Positions 46,419 through 58,965 of a stretch of DNA of 64,000 bases are shown here, in pieces (the first letter of the stretch is position 1; every line of letters begins with the position of its first letter). The position numbers were made by a program, and so were the translations under genes. The stretch is taken from the NCBI GenBank assembly GCA_011033025.1, contig WFMF01000274.1:1-64000 (forward strand), read 5' to 3'. This DNA comes from Beroe forskalii (lineage: Eukaryota > Ctenophora > Nuda > Beroida > Beroidae). The notes under the pieces were generated by a model. That model had not been told where the DNA came from. It saw nothing but the letters and a program-made list of their open reading frames with translations, and ran no database searches.

Positions 46419-47024
46419 GTCGAACAAGAGTTGAACACAAAAGAGAGTTTGAGCAAAATAGGTTGAGCAAAGTAACTCGATGAGCGTAATATTCGTTGAT
46501 CGGGCAGAAATGAAATGGTTGCTAGTAGTGGATCCACGGGTCGATAGTGGATACAGACCGCAGCTTGTAGGACGAGTGACGTATGAGAGGTATAAAATGT
46601 TCAAAGACCAAGGAATTGCACGTGCCAGCAGACTCGGGTCCGACTGCTCCTTCATAATATCATATTAATAACGCGATGACACACTATACACTATACACCA
46701 CTAGGGCTGCACACGCGTGCAAACATGTGAATCATCACTTTGTTTGAGCCGCGCGCGCATTATCATATGAATATTTTATTGATTGAAAGGCGGTTAAGAA
46801 TACTCAATGATTTAAGATTTATTCAATGATATAATAACCAACATTGTAATCGAAATCAGAACTTTAAATTTCACAGATCATAAATTATCAATTCACTCGT
46901 TTCTTCGATCTTTCAATGATTAATCACGGCACTTAAAATAACGATCAAAAGTTTACTCTGCTGCTTCATACTTATCACAAATACTGCTTCTCCAATTCAA
47001 TTCCTTCTGAAATCACACAACTCA

Positions 47025-49546
47025 TCATCTTTTATCGTAATCCTTAAAACAAAGTCCAAATATCACTGTCATCAACACGAACGTGATTGAAAACGTAGCA
47101 AAGAACTTAGTAACAATATCACGTGACTGATGCTCGGTGTAACTGTTGTGGTAGCACTTTGTTGCGTTAGCAGCGGTACAGCAGGTGTCGTGTTGAGTGG
47201 TACAGATGGTAATGTTGTTATCGGGGGTGTCGTGACTGCAACCAGTCTCAATCAGACCTGCAAAGAAGGGGGCAGAGTTAGACTGGTTGAGACAACCTGT
47301 CTCAATGAGACCTGCAAAGGGGTACCAGGGTTAGGGCTAAGTAGGTTCTAACTTAAGTAAGAGACTAACGTTGCATACTGTCTCTATTGAATGTGAACTG
47401 TGACCTGTACCATAGGTATTGATTCATTGAACTAGTGCACACTGCAAGGCAATTAAAACCAATCGCGATTTTGAATCTTCACTTTAGACATTACTAGCAC
47501 GTACCTGAGTGATTTGACATGAAGCAGAAGCCCTTGCATTCCCGTACCGTACAGTTACTGAGGGACTCTGTGGTGTTAACTTGGGGTTGTAGAGGACACT
47601 TCTCACAGTGTAATGGTGGCTCTGATTGGCACTGTGGGTTTAAACGGGAATTAGACTGGAAGTAAACATGAATTTAACACTAAGAAGGAATTAAACAGGA
47701 TTTAAAAACAAGGTCTTGAATAGAATTTTACAGATTTTGAAAATAAATTAAAGGTGAATCAAACAGGACGTTAACAGGGATTAGAGACGATGTTCAAACA
47801 GGATTCAAACAGGGAATAAACAGAAGTTTGAAAAGCAATTGAACTGAAAATAACGTTTGAAATTTGTTGGAAATGAGAGAGAGAGAATGAAAATAGTGGG
47901 CGTTTGAAATAGGATTAGAATCTCAACTGAATCCTACCTTAGTTGCATTCCAACTGGTATATACAGTCCTTCCATCACAGCACCTGGTCCAAGGAAATTT
48001 TAAATTTGACATAAGCATTGTGTTATATGTGGTCTAGTTAGATCAAACATTTCATGGATAACTTTTAGCCTTGCTCGCAAAATAACAAAAGAATTGTGTG
48101 ATGATTCGCTCAAATATGCCGAGTGACAAGTTATAGAACACTTGATAGAGAATTTGAGTCTGGGTTGTGAATTCTTGACTAAAATTTATTACTGACTACA
48201 ACTTTTAAGGTTACAAAGGCCTTTCCATGCGGAATCAATGGATGATGCAGTCTGCATTCTATGGTACTGTTAAACTGACTTAAGAACTATTATCGATGGC
48301 CTAGTATATCACCCGTTAAAGCCCAAAATCGTCATTAAATCGACCAATCAGCGAGCGAGTTTACTATAAACGCATGCTGATTGGTCAATGTCAAACAGAC
48401 CAGCTCATCATCGTCTTGCTTACCTGTCGTGCTCTTTGCTACATTCACCGTAGTCTGATGTTCCTGCGCATCCACTGCGAAACCTATTGGAAAACATCGA
48501 ATTTAAATCCTTTTCATAACATTACTGTAGAAAAGAGTAAAAATTATCTTTTTCAAGTTTTTATGCCATTAAAATATTGAAATATCACATACTACCGACT
48601 GTTTTTATGAAATTATGATACTATATAACGGCTCTTTAAGATGGTAATGCTGCAACGGATAATGCGTGAATAAATTGAATAAATTCAAAATTGCGACACG
48701 TTGCTATTAACAAGTAAGGATATATTTTAACAAACTGATGGTTGTAAGAAAAATGAGATACTTTATGTCTATCGTTTAGCATAAGTAATATGTTTGCGGT
48801 AAATGATATTTCAACAATCTTAATTCTTGAGTTTAGAATAAATTCTCTACTTCAGCATCTTAAAGCTTTTCGGAATCTCCCGAGTTTATTACATTGCAAC
48901 ATTCTCCCTCGGCTCGGACATAACGTGCACGGCTCTAAAATTGAGGATGAATTGTTTGTTGTTTGTTTTATTGTTTGTTTTTTGTTTGTTTTTTGTTTGT
49001 TTTTTGTTTGTTTTTTGTTTGTTGTTTGTTTGATTTTTTGTTTTTTCTTCCTTTCGATACCAACCTGTCTCCGAAACAGAGGTTCCCCTTCTGACACGCC
49101 ACTGCTTGACACCCCTTATCACCATCACACTCATGACACATCACCGGGGGTATGTCGTGATTGCATGCGGAGGAGTTAAACCTCGCTCCGTGGAGGTCTT
49201 CACGGGCAAAGCAACAGTCACCCCGGTGCATGTTTCTGGGGAGAAAGGGGTGTTACTTTCATGGTTTGCAGGGGGGAGGGAGTCGAGAAAAACGCACTAA
49301 TTCTCGTTCGTTGAGTACGTTTTTGCGTCGTGTATTAAATTGTGAAAAAATGCTTGAAAAGGATTTTTAATTACTGAAAAAAAAAGTTTCAAAAATTTTC
49401 GGTTACCTGCACTCGTTTATTTCGTGCATGTACGGATTGCTACACCCACTAGCAGTGCTGGTTTTGTAACAGAAGTGTGAACGGTCGCATCGTTCTTCCC
49501 TGCAGTATCTTCTACGTAATAAGTCGCACGAGTAACAGAATATCCC
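47025..49546 (-). CDS. Membrane protein with three Ly6/uPAR (LU) domains, first exon missing
   Basis: Exons 49407-49546, 49065-49235, 48424-48483, 47938-47983, 47505-47631 and 47025-47257 join in phase to 258 aa. Three Cys-rich repeats follow the LU spacing: domain 1 FCYSC...ERC...FCY...SGC...ECR...DCCF...SACN; domain 2 VMCHEC...GC...VAC...LCF...SGC...ECS...RCCD...TKC; domain 3 LHCEKC...NC...ECKGFCF...TGC...IC...DTCC...TKC. A C-terminal hydrophobic helix (FFATFSITFVLMTVIFGLCF) and the short tail KDYDKR indicate a type I membrane or possibly GPI-anchored cell-surface protein. Asn-x-Thr/Ser sequons fit an extracellular location. The signal-peptide exon was not found; it should lie right of 49,546. 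Ligand unknown. Confidence 0.85.
47257..47315 (-). repeat. 54 bp duplication giving tandem acceptors for the last LU exon
   Basis: The exon start TTTGCAG|GTCTGATTGAGAC (47,257) is duplicated at 47,311 as TTTGCAG|GTCTCATTGAGAC. The 54 bases between are open in frame (GLIETGCLNQSNSAPFFA), so either acceptor yields an intact protein. Confidence 0.85.
48333..48397. mobile_element. CCAAT-box palindromic MITE copy in an LU-gene intron
   Basis: CGACCAATCAGCGAGCGAGT pairs with GCATGCTGATTGGTCAATG. It lies ~30-90 bases after the 48,424 donor. Confidence 0.7.
48955..49045 (+). repeat. TTTTTTGTTTG simple repeat
   Basis: About eight units of TTTGTTTGTTTT in an LU-gene intron. Lys/Gln/Thr/Asn-rich frames here are artefacts. 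Confidence 0.9.
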
Positions 49547-49744
49547 CTGAAATGATGTGTGGGATGATGACGTCATTATCATAGATTTAAATGATCAATT
49601 TATGATAATCAATCAATTTATGATAATCAATCGATGATTTATTTTACAAATTACCTAGATACGATTTATAATCGATGACGATAGTGAAAAATCCCATTTT
49701 CAGTAATTGTGGTAAAACATCAAACGTCCCGCTGCTCACAGCCT

Positions 49745-49890
49745 AGCCTTTTCATGGCGGTTTATTACCCACAGCTTACCCACAGGCCCATTAAACATTG
49801 ACCAATCAGCACGTGAGTTAACTGTAAACTCGCGCGCTGATTGGTCAATGTCATGACGATTTTCTTTCCTACGGGTAAGCTTATATGCGC
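49745..49890. mobile_element. CCAAT-box palindromic MITE, longest copy
   Basis: TTACCCACAG...CATTGACCAATCAGCACG and its arm CGCGCGCTGATTGGTCAATG...CTACGGGTAAGCTTATA form an imperfect ~140 bp palindrome around GAGTTAACTGTAAACTC. Partial copies lie at 53,262-53,325 and 62,615-62,670. Confidence 0.75.
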
Positions 49891-52424
49891 CGCCGATATC
49901 CTTTGTAACATGCTCATTATATTTAAACCCAACACTCACGGATAATGATAATAATAATATGTAATAACACTAAGTCACGTGACGACTCTTCATTTACACA
50001 AAGGATTTTATTTTAAAGCGATTTTTTAAACGCCAGTTTTGTGCACTTCCCGTTGTCCGAATTTCATAAAAAATTGGTAATATCGTGGTCTTTTTTATGA
50101 AAAGCTCATTTTATCTCAATCTTATGGGCAAATCGCAACTCCGTCATATGTGTCTCTAATAATCGTGATCTCGCATATATTCGCATATAAACACACATAA
50201 GAAGCTCTTCACTGAAACTTCACTGCAATTAACACCGGTGCTGTGTTTTGTAATTATAATTCAAAACGAGACATGATTCTCTTTGATCTGCTGTAAGTAG
50301 TGTGAAATTAGTAGGTGGTTTAGAGTGATGTCATTATCAGGGTTTAAGGTTGGAAATTGATGAAGTCGGTCACTGCTTAGTTTCTTACGAGATTTGTGAT
50401 AATAGCTTATCATTTTGTAAAAGCTCTCTGGTAGTGCTCACGATTGGTTGTTTTATCTGAGATCGTTGAAGGATCGTTTTAGTTCTCCAATCTCCAGGGC
50501 TAAGGCCTGTTTGCCAGTTTTGCCTGGTTTGAATCAACAATGCCGGTATCTAGTTTAGGTCTGATCTAGTAGGCTAGTTGTTCAAACATTAATTTACTTT
50601 TAATTTGAGTACCTAATTATGAGAATTTCTATCACGCACAATTAGAACTCAAAACCACATGGAATATGGATTGTGCAATGTCTCTACCAACCAATCGTCA
50701 TTGTTGATTATTTCATAATTTTCATTATAACTTTCATCTTATCTGCTTCAAAATTGTTATTAATCACAAATTATCGATAATCGGCAATCGTTTAATCGTA
50801 TGACCGTTTAATCGGTTAACGATTGTTAATGATTGATTTGAGATTGATATCAATCCCTGTTCTGAATTATAGATTTCACAGATCGGTCGTTGACTAGCCG
50901 CATGAACTAACGACGGTAATTAAGGCTTTCTGGCAGCGGCTTTCAATTTGTTGGAAGACTGAAGCGTCTAAAGTTTTACTGCATCCTACACAACAGTGTA
51001 AAGGCTGTGCCATTTTAAGCCAAACGTTTCTTTTCAAGCCTAGTACAATAGGGTAATTTACATACTCTATTGAACTTAACACAAGTTCGAGTTTAACACA
51101 CATTCATCAAGGTAACATATCAAAACGTGTCACTGTCAGCTGTCCCATTTCTTCTATTTTTTTCTTTCAAAGATTATGTTACAGCAGCCGTAAAATAGAA
51201 CAGATGTCGAACTTTTGAAATTTATAATAACTTCTGTAATTTATCATGTTAATCACGTTATAATTGTTTCGCCAAGTGTCATTGCGGTGTGTTATTAAAA
51301 TCAGGCGGTTAAAACGTCACAAATTTACATTTTAAACCCTGATAATGACGTCACTAACACACCTTCATGTGCACGACACTTAAGCTCACACTTTTTGACT
51401 TTTGTCACACAACAGATGTTCGTTATATATTTCTGATTTTACTTTATTGATTTCCCGCCAAGGTGATGGTTAGTGTTAGCTGGTTTCATATACAATTGCT
51501 GTAATGAGGGAGTCCAATTAGCCCGTTCTGCGGTTTTTGCTATTGTTTTTCGATTTTCGTTTTTATCTTTTGTTTGTGATAGAATGGCCCAATTATGGTG
51601 TACAAAAGATCCAAATTGGATTGATTAAGAATCAGTGCTTTTGCGGTTCCATCATAATTACTTAATATGCCAATTAGTATTCAGTCTAGTATGAATTTTA
51701 TTAGTCGGGTGTATAATTTTAATACCAAATGTTGCTGAAATTCAGTCATTCTTAAGTCTCAGAACTCATAGCAAAGGTATCAAATCCAAATCTGATTTTG
51801 AGACATCTTAAAACTAATCATCGTGTGAAATTTGCAGCGTAAAACCAAAACGATAAATAAATCGTGATTTCTACGATCGTACCTTTTCTATTCTTGCTGA
51901 AACCAGTCTGAATAGCATAAAATAGACCACTGTAATTCCGCCAATCATGATCCTTTTCAATGCAACTTTTAGATCTAGTTTTAATGCAACTTTTAGATCT
52001 AATTTTTGAACTATCTTATGGATTGTTTGATTTTTATGCAATATCTCAATATTTACTTATCTAGTTTTAATGCATCTTAAAATCGAATGCAACATATTAT
52101 ATTCTAATCTTAATTAGCACAGATATAACGTTTAAATCTATTACAACATAATATGTAGTTTAATAGAACTTAAAGTCAATGTATTATCATCTAGTTTAAT
52201 GCATTTTTAAATCTAGGGTAACGTATAGTTTAAACTTTAGTGTAACGTTTAAATCTAATGCAAAATCTATAGTTTAATGAAACTTCTAAATCTAACGAAA
52301 CATCTCGATCTAATGTAACGGCTTATTCCGAAGGGAAGCAAACATAGACCTTGTAGTACTGTGCAAGAATAATCAACTAATATACAGTAAAATTTGTTAT
52401 ACCGACTACTAAACCTTTCTCGTT
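49891..52424. other. AT-rich region with no assignable gene
   Basis: The missing LU first exon may be here. TGACGTCA occurs at 51,346. At 51,955-52,320 the phrase AATGCAACTTTTAGATCTA recurs in loose, diverged form. No coding region is supported. Confidence 0.4.
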
Positions 52425-52508
52425 CCAAAAATAAGCGGTTCAACTTCCTACATTGCGCTATGATAATGACAACATTTTAACCGCCTATTATTTTAGTGCG
52501 AGTATGCA
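52425..52508. mobile_element. CRE-core-family MITE, copy with mutated core
   Basis: AAAATAAGCGGTTCAACTTC at the left and TTTTAACCGCCTATTATTTT at the right are inverted, enclosing GCGCTATGATAATGACAACA, where the family core TGACGTCA is altered. Confidence 0.7.
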
Positions 52509-52694
52509 TTATGCTGACGGTATGTGTTCAATGAATAGACTGGTCAATGTCAACAATTGCTCGTCTTAAGCTATGATAGTGATGTCACAAAACCAGCTCT
52601 ATTTGTTTGGTATATCATGTGATGAAATGTCAACGCGCATCCTCTCTCCAGGCTGTGTCATTAAATTAACTTCATGTTTACTGTGACAAATCAG

Positions 52695-52818
52695 GGTGGA
52701 TTAGTTTACCCACAGATCCATCTGACATGAACCAATCAGCGCGCGAGATTGCTGGAAATCTGCGCGCTGATTGGTCGATGGCATGATGATTTTAGGATCC
52801 CAGGGGTAAACTAATACG
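52695..52818. mobile_element. CCAAT-box palindromic MITE copy
   Basis: GTTTACCCACAG...GAACCAATCAGCGCGCGAG pairs with CTGCGCGCTGATTGGTCGAT...GGGGTAAACTAATA. Confidence 0.78.
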
Positions 52819-54220
52819 CCGCTGAGAGTATAGTTGGATGAGTTTGGAGTCTGAATTTGAGTTAATTGAGATATGCATGATACCTGATGTATACCTGCTG
52901 CATATATTGGGAATTGGATGATGAATAAAACCGAATAAAACCAGAAAAACCCTCGTAGTACTAGTACTATTATTCTGTGATTGTATGTTCTAATGTACTA
53001 TGCAAGGGATTGAAGATAAACATTCTACCGGATACTCTGAGGTCGGCCTCAGTATGCATGTACCGAAGATAAACGTTTAAATACAGTGACTCCACTAGAA
53101 CTTTTTGATTGGGGACCCGTGTTATTATGACCCAGGGGTGTGTTGTGGACCCTTTATATGTAATTTGACTGGGTATTGACTTTAGTTTGAGAAATTTAAT
53201 TGTATCTGATATAAAATCAACCTTTTCTAATTAAAAAACAAAGAAAAATAACTGATTCAACTTCTTGGTCAATGACAAGACGATTTCGTGACCCTACGGG
53301 CAAGCTAATAGGCTGCCGATTTAAATCTAACTCTCTACAGTATAAACAATGGTCGCATCATGATTCAGATAACTGACCTACATCGTTTTGATCTGAAGAC
53401 AATGGGCGTATATTTCTATATCTTAATATTCACATTCATTCTAATTTAGAAATCATATGCGCACGCGCGTCACTAAGTTGTATTATATCAATGCTAATTT
53501 AATTATAACAACACAATATCAAACCAAATTGTCGTGGGTCAGTGGCCGTGTTTGCTGAAGGTTGTGTTCAAATGAGTTGCGTTGGGAAAGTTGCGTTTTT
53601 ATCTGGCTTTACATTTGCGAATTATTGACACAAAAATCTGTTCTATCATTGAGAGATGTAGGGATTGTTTGATGATAAAGCTTTCCCCGGATCTCAATGC
53701 ATCGAATTATCTTGCTTTGTGATCGTGAGGCTGAGCATTGTGAATAGTATAAAGTAATCAACCATCTTTGTTTTTGGATAATATTTGATAAATTCTTATA
53801 TTTCGATATGATGTAAATTTTACGAGCAATTTTTCGCCCTTTTATAACATTCCTCTGGCTCTCCAAAGTTTAAATAGCCGCGAGAACACTGTTTTTCCTG
53901 CAGTCTCGTAGATACAAACGTTCTTTATCCACTTGTTGTAAACTGCCGGTTTTTATTATAACCCAAGACGGGAATTTATCCTGCGTCGAGACAGCCACAA
54001 CAGCTTGCTTTAAAATACAAATCTTATCGCCACCAATCCTTCACTTGCAGCCATAACGATGACCTCATTGCAGGTTGTCTATCATTTATAATTCGTTCAC
54101 GACTTCTTCAAATATTTATTTCTTTGCCTGTTGAAGCTCCGGGCAGAGACTAAAAATATTCGTGAGAACTTCATCAAATTCGCCACTTTAATCCGTGACA
54201 ATGACGTCATATTCACCCTC
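52819..54220. other. AT-rich intergenic stretch
   Basis: Contains a half copy of the CCAAT MITE (53,262-53,325) and one TGACGTCA (54,202). No exon is supported. Confidence 0.4.
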
Positions 54221-55865
54221 CTAGTGAACTTTTGGGCGAGACTGCAAAGCAGTGAGAATCCGTACAAATCGTGAAGCAACCTCTCCAGCACTTGTGAAGA
54301 TATGTATGCCACTCTGTATCGAGTTCAGGGTTACTTCTATATTGTTGGAGGGTTACTTTCATTGTTTACTTGAGTCAGAGTTGCTGGAATTCATGTTCTG
54401 TCAGGATTTGGTTTGATTAATATATTGGGTTCGGTTTTAATTGGCAATCTGATTTTAATTTAGACTAAAATAGCTAGATTCAGGGACGTAAAAGAGTGTT
54501 TATGTATTGGACTTGAGTAGATTTTGGTTTAAAGTAGTAAATCACTATATCCATGGCGCTGCAATCGGTTATATTTGGTAAATCTTCGTGCAGCAATATA
54601 TAAAGGTTTTGCCATTTTTCGAGACTACTAAAGCTAACTGAAACATATTTCTTGAGTTTACTTATTAAGCTAGACATGATGTTCTATAATTTCTCCGAAG
54701 AATGTGTCACTGATCATATATTGTACTGAATATTCCGGTAGTGAAAGACAGTTCGAATAAACTCAGCCGTTTTTTCTATGTTCGGTCTATTTGGTCATAT
54801 GCCTACTATAACAGTACACGGTTTGTGTGGTATTTTCAGTCTACCAACGAACAAAGTTGCTGTGATATGTTCTTCAATGATAAGGAATCAAATGATTCCT
54901 TTTATATCACAAATGAAGGAAGGAATATCAAACAATAAAGTAAAATTTAAAGCCTACTCAAGTGTAAAATTCGAATTGGTCAGGACATACCTGAGAGATC
55001 CTTTGGCATCGTGATATCTGAAAAGAAGAGCAAGGAAGTCGTCCCCACCCACACAGTCTCCCAGCCACATTTGAGAAAATGGGGCGGGATCATTCAAGAG
55101 CTGTTTAATGTTTTATTTTGTTGGCTCAAAACATTTTTCAAAATGAACGAAATTGCTGTAGGAGTGTTTCATGGAATAAGTGGTTTGAGTAGTCTACTAA
55201 GTATTACCGACTACGAAATTGGGGCAACAGACCTGCGTGAGGTCCGGGCAGTTAATTTAATTTGAGTAGGCTTTATTTTTTGTTCAATTTTGTAATTAAA
55301 TGTGTGCGTGATTTTTACAAACTTGTAGGATAAAAGGACGAGAAAAACTTTTGGTATATACTTGGTTCTTGAGTAGGCTTGGCACTCCTTCATTTTGATG
55401 TAAATTTATAAATGCGCGCCAAAACATTTATATTTTGATTAATTGGTTTGAGAAAATCGAGCTACTGGTGAAGGGAGTAAGAAGGGCCGAAATTTCACTA
55501 AGCAAATGGAGAAATTTCTCGTTCTAGCTCATTCTGCTAACTTATTTCTTGATGGTAAACTATTGCGTTTATTGCTCACGTCTACATCGCACCGGATGCA
55601 ATTTACATAATATTTCTTAACATCTTGGTATGTAAATTGTTTTTGAATTCACAAAGTTGCACGTGAATAATCCCTGACATCTCCATCGACATAATGACAC
55701 TTTATTTTGTGCTATATTTTTACGTTGGAAACTTGCCATATTACGCCCTGATAATGACGTAAAATTTACCTGCCGGTGAATTTGCACGTGATCTGCGGTG
55801 AGGGTTTTGTTCGTGGTGAATTTTAACGGAGGAGTAACACTTTTCAAGTTGCCGGCGACCCCCAT
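54221..55865 (-). CDS. Predicted small three-exon gene, 71 aa, family unknown
   Basis: Exons 55770-55865, 54991-55017 (27 nt) and 54221-54313 share phase 0 and have GT-AG ends, including a strong pyrimidine tract (CTTGCTCTTCTTTTCAG) before the micro-exon. The product starts MGVAGNLKSVTPPLKFTTNK and ends with IFTSAGEVASRFVRILTALQ followed by ten more residues and a TAG. An acceptor (CTTTCCAG) lies one base before the ATG, so this may be the first coding exon after a leader exon. No signal or membrane segment; the last exon could form an amphipathic helix. I do not recognise the family. The support is splice signals and open phase only. Confidence 0.4.
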
Positions 55866-56464
55866 GCTGGAAAGAATTAATCAGGATCAAATATGTTATA
55901 TAGACAGTGCTTTTCATCGGTTTTTGGTTGATCCAGTGTTGAATATAGTCTATCATTCGGTGTGAATTTGAGTTAGTGCTTTTTGTTATTTGTTAAGTCT
56001 GCTTGCATGTCCTTGGATAAGATTGGTGATAATCTCTTGGATTTATTGTAAAATTTAATTTTGGTTGACCCAGGATCGCATGAACAGCTAAAATTGTGTA
56101 CTGTTATCAGTACCTAGCAACTGCTCTTGCACAATATAAGACAACACTAAAAATTAAGTAATTTTAATTGCTCAATCTTATTTCAATTCAATCTTTTATG
56201 TTGAACCAAATTTGTTGAGCGATTGAAGCATTGAGTACAGTGCGATGAACATAAGTTACAATATTATATGTTTCAAATATCTGGTATTTCCAAAAATATC
56301 CAACTATATGTTGTGCGACTTCCTCGATTATATTTTATGTTCCTGGTGTTTTTACTGTTGACTGTTGAGTGGGTGTATGTGACAAGTGAGCATTCTTTTA
56401 TTGCTGTCTAACAATCCGCGCTTTGGTCGGAGTAATATATTTTCATGTATGCTCTGAACTTTTT

Positions 56465-56572
56465 AGAAATAATTTGTACTTAATTTGTACTTAATTTGTA
56501 CTTAATTTGTACTTAATTTGTACTTAATTTGTACTTAATTTGTACTTAATTTGTACTTAATTTGTACTTAAC
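56465..56572 (+). repeat. 11 bp minisatellite (TTAATTTGTAC), about 10 copies
   Basis: Perfect tandem copies of TTAATTTGTAC, suggesting recent expansion. Confidence 0.96.
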
Positions 56573-57319
56573 GCCTCATATTCAGCTTCATATGGGCTAT
56601 AGGCTAATTAGTAGTAATTATGCTTTTTAAAATGTAATTTAAGTTTAATATTGTTGCATAATTGTTCCATAATTGCGTTGAAATATTGTTAAAGTTCATA
56701 CCGCACGCGCCATTTCTCAGGAAACTGACGGATGGCATTTATCAATTATCAAGGTTTCATGAAAATTCTACCAATTTATTTCAATTACCAATTAAACACC
56801 ACTATAATAATTGGCAGTCTTTTCTACCCCTTTTTCTGGGTATGCCATCATTTGTTTCTACATTGGGACCGTTTGTATGACCCTCAAAAGATGCCAAGAA
56901 CAGTCTCAGTATTGCCGGATCACTTTCAAAGTTTAAAGCAAAATACTGAATTATAGCCTAGACTTGGTACTTACCCGTTGTTATCACATACTTGGAACCA
57001 TTTATACCTCATACCTACTATAAATAAGTGTTAAGTTGATCAGAGATCAATGAATTCTGATGTTTCCACCCAACTGGCAGACAACTTCCGTTAAAATGCA
57101 ATTGCTATATGATTACTGTGCTCAGCCATGTTAAATCGCAGGTTTGATACTATAATATACCGAGTAATTTGTAAATTGTATCTCATTAGCACTAATGGTA
57201 TCTCATTAGCACTTGGTTTACATGTCCTTCCACTGCTGGCAGTAATAATTTTGCTACAATATTTTGCTACGATATTGTAGCTTTTTACTTTTCCGCAGTC
57301 AAAACTTCAACAGATTTGT

Positions 57320-57428
57320 TCCATTTATCTTTCATTTCTTTCTTTCATTTCTTTCTTTCGTTTCTTTCTTTCATTTCTTTCTTTCATTTCTTTCTTTCAT
57401 TTCTTTCTTTCATTTCTTTCTTTCATTT
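57320..57428 (+). repeat. TTTCTTTCTTTCA tandem repeat
   Basis: About eight near-perfect copies of a 13-base pyrimidine-rich unit (TTTCTTTCTTTCA). Ser/Phe-rich frames here are artefacts. Confidence 0.93.
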
Positions 57429-58322
57429 ATATCAATTTCGAAGTATATGATACACGGTTATCTAGCGGTTGTTTAATTAAGGCTATAACATATTTCTACT
57501 CCCTCTCAGCATAATTTCAGAGACTTTCTAATTTTAGGTTACAATTTATATTCACCTAAGACACATATTTTCTGGTAGTATAAAACTATGTATGGTGCGC
57601 GGTACGCACTGAAAAGTCATATTCTGTCGTAGTCTCCACCCTACTTTTTGCCCTGATAATGACGTCTTTTAAGACAATATCGCCTGTGTGTGACCTTAAT
57701 CAAATTTTCAAATATTAAAAGTTGACGGCTTTTTCTTCCCCCGTTGACAGAATTTGTGTCTGTTAATTAAGCTGTAAATTGGCATTCCCATCAGTCAATA
57801 ATTGAAAAGTTTCCGTAGCTCTCAGAATTTTTGGCAGTTTGATATGTTTCGCTTGTTTTTTATCACGACCATTTCGTGGTTATCTAGTCAATTCTAGTGT
57901 TGTATGTTGTATGTTGTATGTAATTTTAACTTGGCAGTTATGCTTGGTAGTTGGAAAGTTTACCCCGTGACAGTTTTGAATTTACCGCAACCCGCGACAG
58001 TTTACTAGTTCGTATCTTTACTAGTTCGTATCTTATCAAGTTCGTATCACGTGATATTGCAGATCACGTGCTTCGAGCTTGTTATGATCGACAAAGCAAG
58101 GATCAGAATCCCAGTTATCAGAAAGGTGTCGTTTTAGACTTCCAATACACGCAAACGGTAAACGGTAAATTTTCAAGTCCCAAAATACCGCCCCACTGAA
58201 ATAGTCTGTATCCTACCCAAGAACGGTGCTTCCATTAAATCCTTTCAAAACTCTAATTCCAAGATGTTTCCATTTCCAGTCTTAGTACACGTGTTTCCAC
58301 GGGGCTTCATGGTGATAAACCC

Positions 58323-58385
58323 TCAGTATTCCGCCTGAAACTCCTTCCAATTACTGATGATGTATTCAAAAGTATCGATTGAGTT
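58323..58385 (-). CDS. Candidate terminal exon (21 codons)
   Basis: An acceptor with a long pyrimidine tract (CTTTTTTTCGCAG) precedes NSIDTFEYIISNWKEFQAEY and a stop. It may be an alternative last exon of the gene at 58,966-62,815, but a clean donor linking them was not found. Confidence 0.3.
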   Translation of the reverse strand, partial: NSIDTFEYIISNWKEFQAEY

Positions 58386-58965
58386 CTGCGAAAAAAAGTC
58401 ACTCAGGGAAAGTCACATCTGCTTGAATAGAAAATCTTGTGGGAAGCTCCTACGGTCAATGAACAGTCGGGTGCTGATGCACCCTAATTAATGCGCCCTA
58501 ATAAACGCACCTCCAACAGTCAACGCTGATCCCTAAATGTACCATAAACATATCCTTATTAACTCTGGCGGGGTAAACTGTCGAGTGTGCCCACCGTTCT
58601 GCTATCGATTGGACGACTATTTCTGGAGAATTTGTACAGTTGTTGTAAAATATAAGTACTTATATTGAAATTTCATGTGTGCTGAAACTTTCCAGGTGGC
58701 AAAATATAATTGTCAACAACGTTAATTTTGTGTCTGCAATTATTGATAATTAAATATGACTCATTAGTAACCTGTGTTGTGATTAATTTTCTGTTGTACG
58801 ATGCATCACGAATATGAAAAATTTATATCTTAAATTAACCACTCTAAACCATGGTAATGACGTCATTCTCAACTGTCCATCATAATTCTAAGGACTCTGG
58901 CATGTGTTGCCAATTACTTTGGTTATGTCATGAATAATGAACCCAGCTGGAATACAAATCCATTC

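Larger units (their letters stand above)
55866..58322. other. Intergenic or intronic region with simple repeats
   Basis: Minisatellites at 56,465-56,572 and 57,320-57,428 are listed separately. TACTAGTTCGTATCTT is repeated at 58,005-58,050. No gene is supported. Confidence 0.4.

Noticed and set aside
48852-49231. Lys/Gln/Thr/Asn-rich minus-strand frames
   Set aside because: Translation of the TTTGTTTG simple repeat in an intron; only the Cys-rich part upstream is a real LU exon.
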